Below, piece after piece: positions 43,989 through 46,578 of a stretch of DNA of 46,578 nucleotides. Within the stretch, counting starts at the first letter, position 1. Each line of letters starts with the position of its first letter. The translations under genes and the position numbers were made by a program. The stretch comes from Saprospiraceae bacterium (GTDB lineage Bacteria; Bacteroidota; Bacteroidia; Chitinophagales; Saprospiraceae): NCBI GenBank assembly GCA_016787285.1, contig JAEUUV010000115.1, positions 1-46,578 on the forward strand. Reading direction: 5' to 3'. Under the pieces are notes generated by a model. That model worked only from the letters and a program-made list of their open reading frames with translations. It did no database searches and was not told where the DNA came from.

Positions 43989-45743
43989 TCAAATCGGCAG
44001 CGCCACCTTCCCCATCAGCCGCCCCACTGGATACAGCCGGTGCGTGGGTTCGTACCAGGGCGACTTGCGGTACACCCAGTCGAGTTGTTTGGCGGCGCTG
44101 GCGGCAAACTCCGGATCGGCTTTTTGTTTTTCCTCCAGTTCGGCACGCACCGCCGGGTTTTGTTTCAAAAACTCGGCAGCCAAATCCTCGAACACATACG
44201 CCGAGAAGTACTCCTTTTGCATGAGGATCGGGTCGAAGAAGTTCCAGGCAAACCAGGAGTCGGGCGCATTCGGCTCCAGGGTTTCCACGAGGTAGCGGTT
44301 GGCGATCTGGTCGGTGAACACCACGTAGTCGCCCTTGTGAAAGGTTTGCTTGCGGGTGTGTTTTTCCAACTGCACGCTGTGGTGGTAGTAGTGCCCTTCC
44401 CAGGCATCGCGGTTTTTGAACGCGCCGATGGTGTACATTTCCACCTCTACGGTGGCGTCTTCGCGCAGGCGATGGAGCGTAACGCCGTTGTTTTCGAGGC
44501 GGGCAATTACGTTTTCCCAGGCTTGCGGGATGAGGTAGGCCGCGGGTTTGACCACCTCCACGGCGGGCACGAAGGTGTTGTAGTACGGGATGGTTTTTTC
44601 GTACGGTTCGGAGCGGTCGTACCACAGGCGCGGCAGGCCCGACACCTCGGAGGGTTTGTATTTGGCAGCATAGCCTTTGAACTTAAGTGAATCCCGCGTA
44701 TTGCGGTCCATTCGCCAGTCGAGCACGAATCCGGACTTGGTGCGTGTACGCTCAAATGCTTCGGCGCGGGCCTTGCCCAGTGCGACGTGGTTTTGGTGGA
44801 TAAATTCGATGGACTCCTCCATGAACGCCAGCGTACTGCGCAGGCGGTCGGCAAAGGGCTTGAGCATGTGCGTTTCGGGCATGAAGCCGATGGTGTTCCA
44901 GTAGGCCGCATAGCCGGTGGAGAAACGCCCGTGGTCGCAAAAGCCGGTGATGCCCGAGTCGGGCGTTTCGCCTGGAGTGTCCACGTAGGGGATCATTTCC
45001 CAGCCGCGTTTTTCCATGCGGGCATAGAGTTCGGGCAGCATGGTTTTTTGTAAAAAATCCCCCAGCGGAGCCTCCAGTTTGTTGTGCTGGGTGGCGATGA
45101 GGGTCATCGTGTAGGCGTAGTCGGCGCCGTTGCTGGTGTGGTTGTCAATGAAAATATCGGGCAGCCAGGTCGTGAAAATGTGGTTGAATGTGCGGGCGTT
45201 GCGCGAGTCGCACTTCACGAAATCGCGGTTGAGGTCGTAGTTGCGGGCGTTGCCGCGAAAACCGTATGCCTCGGGGCCGACCTGATTGGCCCGGCTGTTG
45301 GAACCGCGATTGAGGCAGCCGTCCACATTGTACACCGGAATCACGACGAGCACTACATGTTCGAGCGCTGCCCGGCGTTCAGGCTTGCTCAGCAGATCGC
45401 GCAGGAGCAGGATGGTGGCGTCTATGCCTTCCGGCTCGCCGGGATGGATGCCGTTGTTGATGAGCAGGATTCGCTTGCCCGAACGGCGGATTTTTTCCGG
45501 GTCAAATTCGCCGTCCGTAGACAATACCGCTACGTGCAGCGGGTGGCCGCTGTCGGTGCTGCCGACGGGCGTGAACCGGAACATGTCGGGATGGGCTGCC
45601 GCCATTTTTTCGTAGCAGGCGATGGCCTCGGCGTAGGTGAGGGTCTGGTTCGGGTTAGACTCGAAAGGGATGGAGAACATGGGTTGCATACGGTGCGTGC
45701 AGTGGGTCAGAAAAAGGAGCAGCAATGCGGGTAACAGGCGCAT
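43989..45743 (-). CDS. M14-family zinc carboxypeptidase, lipoprotein
   Basis: 584 residues from the ATG at 45743 (MRLLPALLLLFLTHC, lipobox FLTHC). The carboxypeptidase domain shows the zinc motif HPGEPEG (HxxE) at about residue 100, the substrate arginine in NYDLNRDF, and the third zinc ligand in DNHTSNGADYAYT. The catalytic glutamate lies further C-terminal and I cannot place it with certainty. The last 250 residues are a second, less familiar domain. It would remove C-terminal residues from peptides at the cell envelope. It stands upstream of the heptad-repeat gene, 85 bp away. Confidence 0.92.
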   Translation of the reverse strand: MRLLPALLLLFLTHCTHRMQPMFSIPFESNPNQTLTYAEAIACYEKMAAAHPDMFRFTPVGSTDSGHPLHVAVLSTDGEFDPEKIRRSGKRILLINNGIHPGEPEGIDATILLLRDLLSKPERRAALEHVVLVVIPVYNVDGCLNRGSNSRANQVGPEAYGFRGNARNYDLNRDFVKCDSRNARTFNHIFTTWLPDIFIDNHTSNGADYAYTMTLIATQHNKLEAPLGDFLQKTMLPELYARMEKRGWEMIPYVDTPGETPDSGITGFCDHGRFSTGYAAYWNTIGFMPETHMLKPFADRLRSTLAFMEESIEFIHQNHVALGKARAEAFERTRTKSGFVLDWRMDRNTRDSLKFKGYAAKYKPSEVSGLPRLWYDRSEPYEKTIPYYNTFVPAVEVVKPAAYLIPQAWENVIARLENNGVTLHRLREDATVEVEMYTIGAFKNRDAWEGHYYHHSVQLEKHTRKQTFHKGDYVVFTDQIANRYLVETLEPNAPDSWFAWNFFDPILMQKEYFSAYVFEDLAAEFLKQNPAVRAELEEKQKADPEFAASAAKQLDWVYRKSPWYEPTHRLYPVGRLMGKVALPI

Positions 45744-45773
45744 GGACGGGTAGTTAAACACACGGCTGGACGA

Positions 45774-45804
45774 GACCTTCCAGGTTTGTCAAACCTGGAA
45801 GGTC
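45774..45804. repeat. perfect 14-bp palindrome
   Basis: GACCTTCCAGGTTT (45774-45787) pairs exactly with 45791-45804 around the loop GTC. It lies upstream of both the M14 gene and rsmA (divergent), so it is not placed as a terminator. It resembles a short dispersed palindrome common in Bacteroidota genomes. Confidence 0.85.
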
Positions 45805-45905
45805 TGCACACTCGCAGACGTGGCAGTTGAGCGCCGCGAAGATAGGGCGAAACCAAACTCTTTTCCGACCTTTGTCCGCCCGCCACACAGACCGGGACGG
45901 CAGCC

Positions 45906-46578
45906 ATGCACGCAAAAAAATCCTACGGACAACATTTTTTGAAAAACGACAGCATCGCCGGCCGCATCGCCGACAGCCTGCGGCTGGCCAAAGAAACGGG
46001 GCTGGTGCTGGAAATCGGGCCGGGCACGGGCATGCTGACCAAACACTTGCTGGCACACGGCGACGCATATGCGCTGTACGCTGTGGAAGCCGACCGCGAC
46101 ATGGTGGCTTACCTCCAACAGCACTACCCTCAACTGACCGAACGGCTCATCCTGCGCGATTTTCTGGACTTCGACCCGCGCGAGGCGTTCGGCGAACGCG
46201 CGTTTTGCCTGATCGGCAATTTCCCGTACAACATCAGCACGCAGATTCTTTTCAAAATGCTGGATTTCCGCCGGCAAATCCCCGAGATGGTCGGGATGTT
46301 CCAGAAGGAAGTGGCCGACCGCGTGGTGGCGCCGCCCGGCAGCAAAACCTACGGCATCACCAGCGTGCTGGTGCAGGCCCACTACGATGCCGAGCACTTG
46401 TTCAACGTGGAACCAGGCTCGTTTACCCCTCCGCCCAAGGTGCGCTCGGCAGTCATCCGGCTGACGCGAAAGGAAAACTACGAACTGGACTGCGATGAAA
46501 AACGCTTCCGGCAAATCGTCAAAACCGCGTTCAACCAGCGCCGGAAAATGCTGCGAAACACGCTCAAGCCCTTCTTCC
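45906..46578 (+). CDS. rsmA: 16S rRNA dimethyladenosine transferase, 3' end cut by window
   Basis: 224 codons from the ATG at 45906 are visible and the gene continues past the window. RsmA (KsgA) dimethylates two adjacent adenines near the 3' end of 16S rRNA during 30S maturation, using S-adenosylmethionine. Signatures are KSYGQHFLKND at the start, the SAM-binding LEIGPGTGMLT, VEADRDMV, and the catalytic NFPYNIS (NxPY). FTPPPKVRSAVIRL follows. GACCTTTG, close to TAnnTTTG, lies 31 bases upstream of the start. Confidence 0.96.
   Translation, partial: MHAKKSYGQHFLKNDSIAGRIADSLRLAKETGLVLEIGPGTGMLTKHLLAHGDAYALYAVEADRDMVAYLQQHYPQLTERLILRDFLDFDPREAFGERAFCLIGNFPYNISTQILFKMLDFRRQIPEMVGMFQKEVADRVVAPPGSKTYGITSVLVQAHYDAEHLFNVEPGSFTPPPKVRSAVIRLTRKENYELDCDEKRFRQIVKTAFNQRRKMLRNTLKPFF

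Noticed and set aside
45774-45804. Perfect palindrome as a terminator
   Set aside because: It lies between divergent starts and has no T-run, so it is recorded as a repeat only.

Overview
The window comes from a GC-rich member of the Bacteroidota, most likely Saprospiria-like (Lewinella or Haliscomenobacter type). The evidence is type IX secretion (T9SS) C-terminal sorting domains on four proteins, SprB-type repeats, carboxypeptidase-regulatory/TonB-plug modules, DUF5686, DUF3667, M14 and lipoprotein genes, Bacteroidota-style TAnnTTTG promoter elements and an absence of obvious Shine-Dalgarno sites. The species assignment is inference. I saw no tRNA, rRNA, CRISPR array, transposase or phage gene.

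Layout. 1-14.4 kb (+): three exported proteins. They are the C-terminal part of a large T9SS cargo, a 344-residue beta-helix protein, and a 3,828-residue giant made of 75-aa repeats, PKD, SprB, CARDB and Ig-like modules, an embedded lipase, dockerin-like and cohesin-like domains and a T9SS sorting domain. The two T9SS cargoes end in a nearly identical 171-bp 3' cassette that includes the terminator. 14.4-16.5 kb (-): an ECF sigma factor with an overlapping putative anti-sigma gene, and an outer-membrane-type protein. 16.6-22.4 kb: DUF3667 membrane protein, long-chain acyl-CoA ligase, Uma2-type nuclease-fold protein, thiL, a DUF4143-type ATPase and a small membrane protein. 22.4-29.3 kb: a secreted propeller-like protein, an M1 aminopeptidase, a second AAA ATPase, a rhomboid protease and an EEP-family phosphatase/nuclease. 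29.4-34.1 kb (+): a TonB-plug/VWA/T9SS chimera and a DUF5686 protein. 34.1-38 kb: D-Ala-D-Ala dipeptidase (M15D), alpha/beta hydrolase and rpoN. 38-46.6 kb: M4 metalloprotease with T9SS domain, a lipoprotein, a diheme cytochrome c, a charged heptad-repeat protein, an M14 carboxypeptidase lipoprotein and the start of rsmA, which is cut by the window end.

Together the genes suggest a cell-surface and secretion-oriented region: surface adhesin/hydrolase cargo, five peptidases (M1, rhomboid, M15D, M4, M14) and envelope lipoproteins, interspersed with housekeeping genes (thiL, rpoN, rsmA). Most genes look like single units or pairs rather than one long operon.

Non-coding space is unusually structured. 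There is a dispersed family of long inverted repeats (15.6, 37.9 and 43.4 kb, with a solo core at 29.3 kb), a different nested palindrome at 24.0 kb, a perfect short palindrome at 45.8 kb, and a TTTTGAG-type repeat family at five intergenic sites. One of those sites forms a 31-bp hairpin just upstream of the rhomboid start. AT-rich islands inside the beta-helix gene and exactly over the lipase domain of the giant gene point to exchange of protein cores inside conserved export shells. That is the most interesting pattern in the window.
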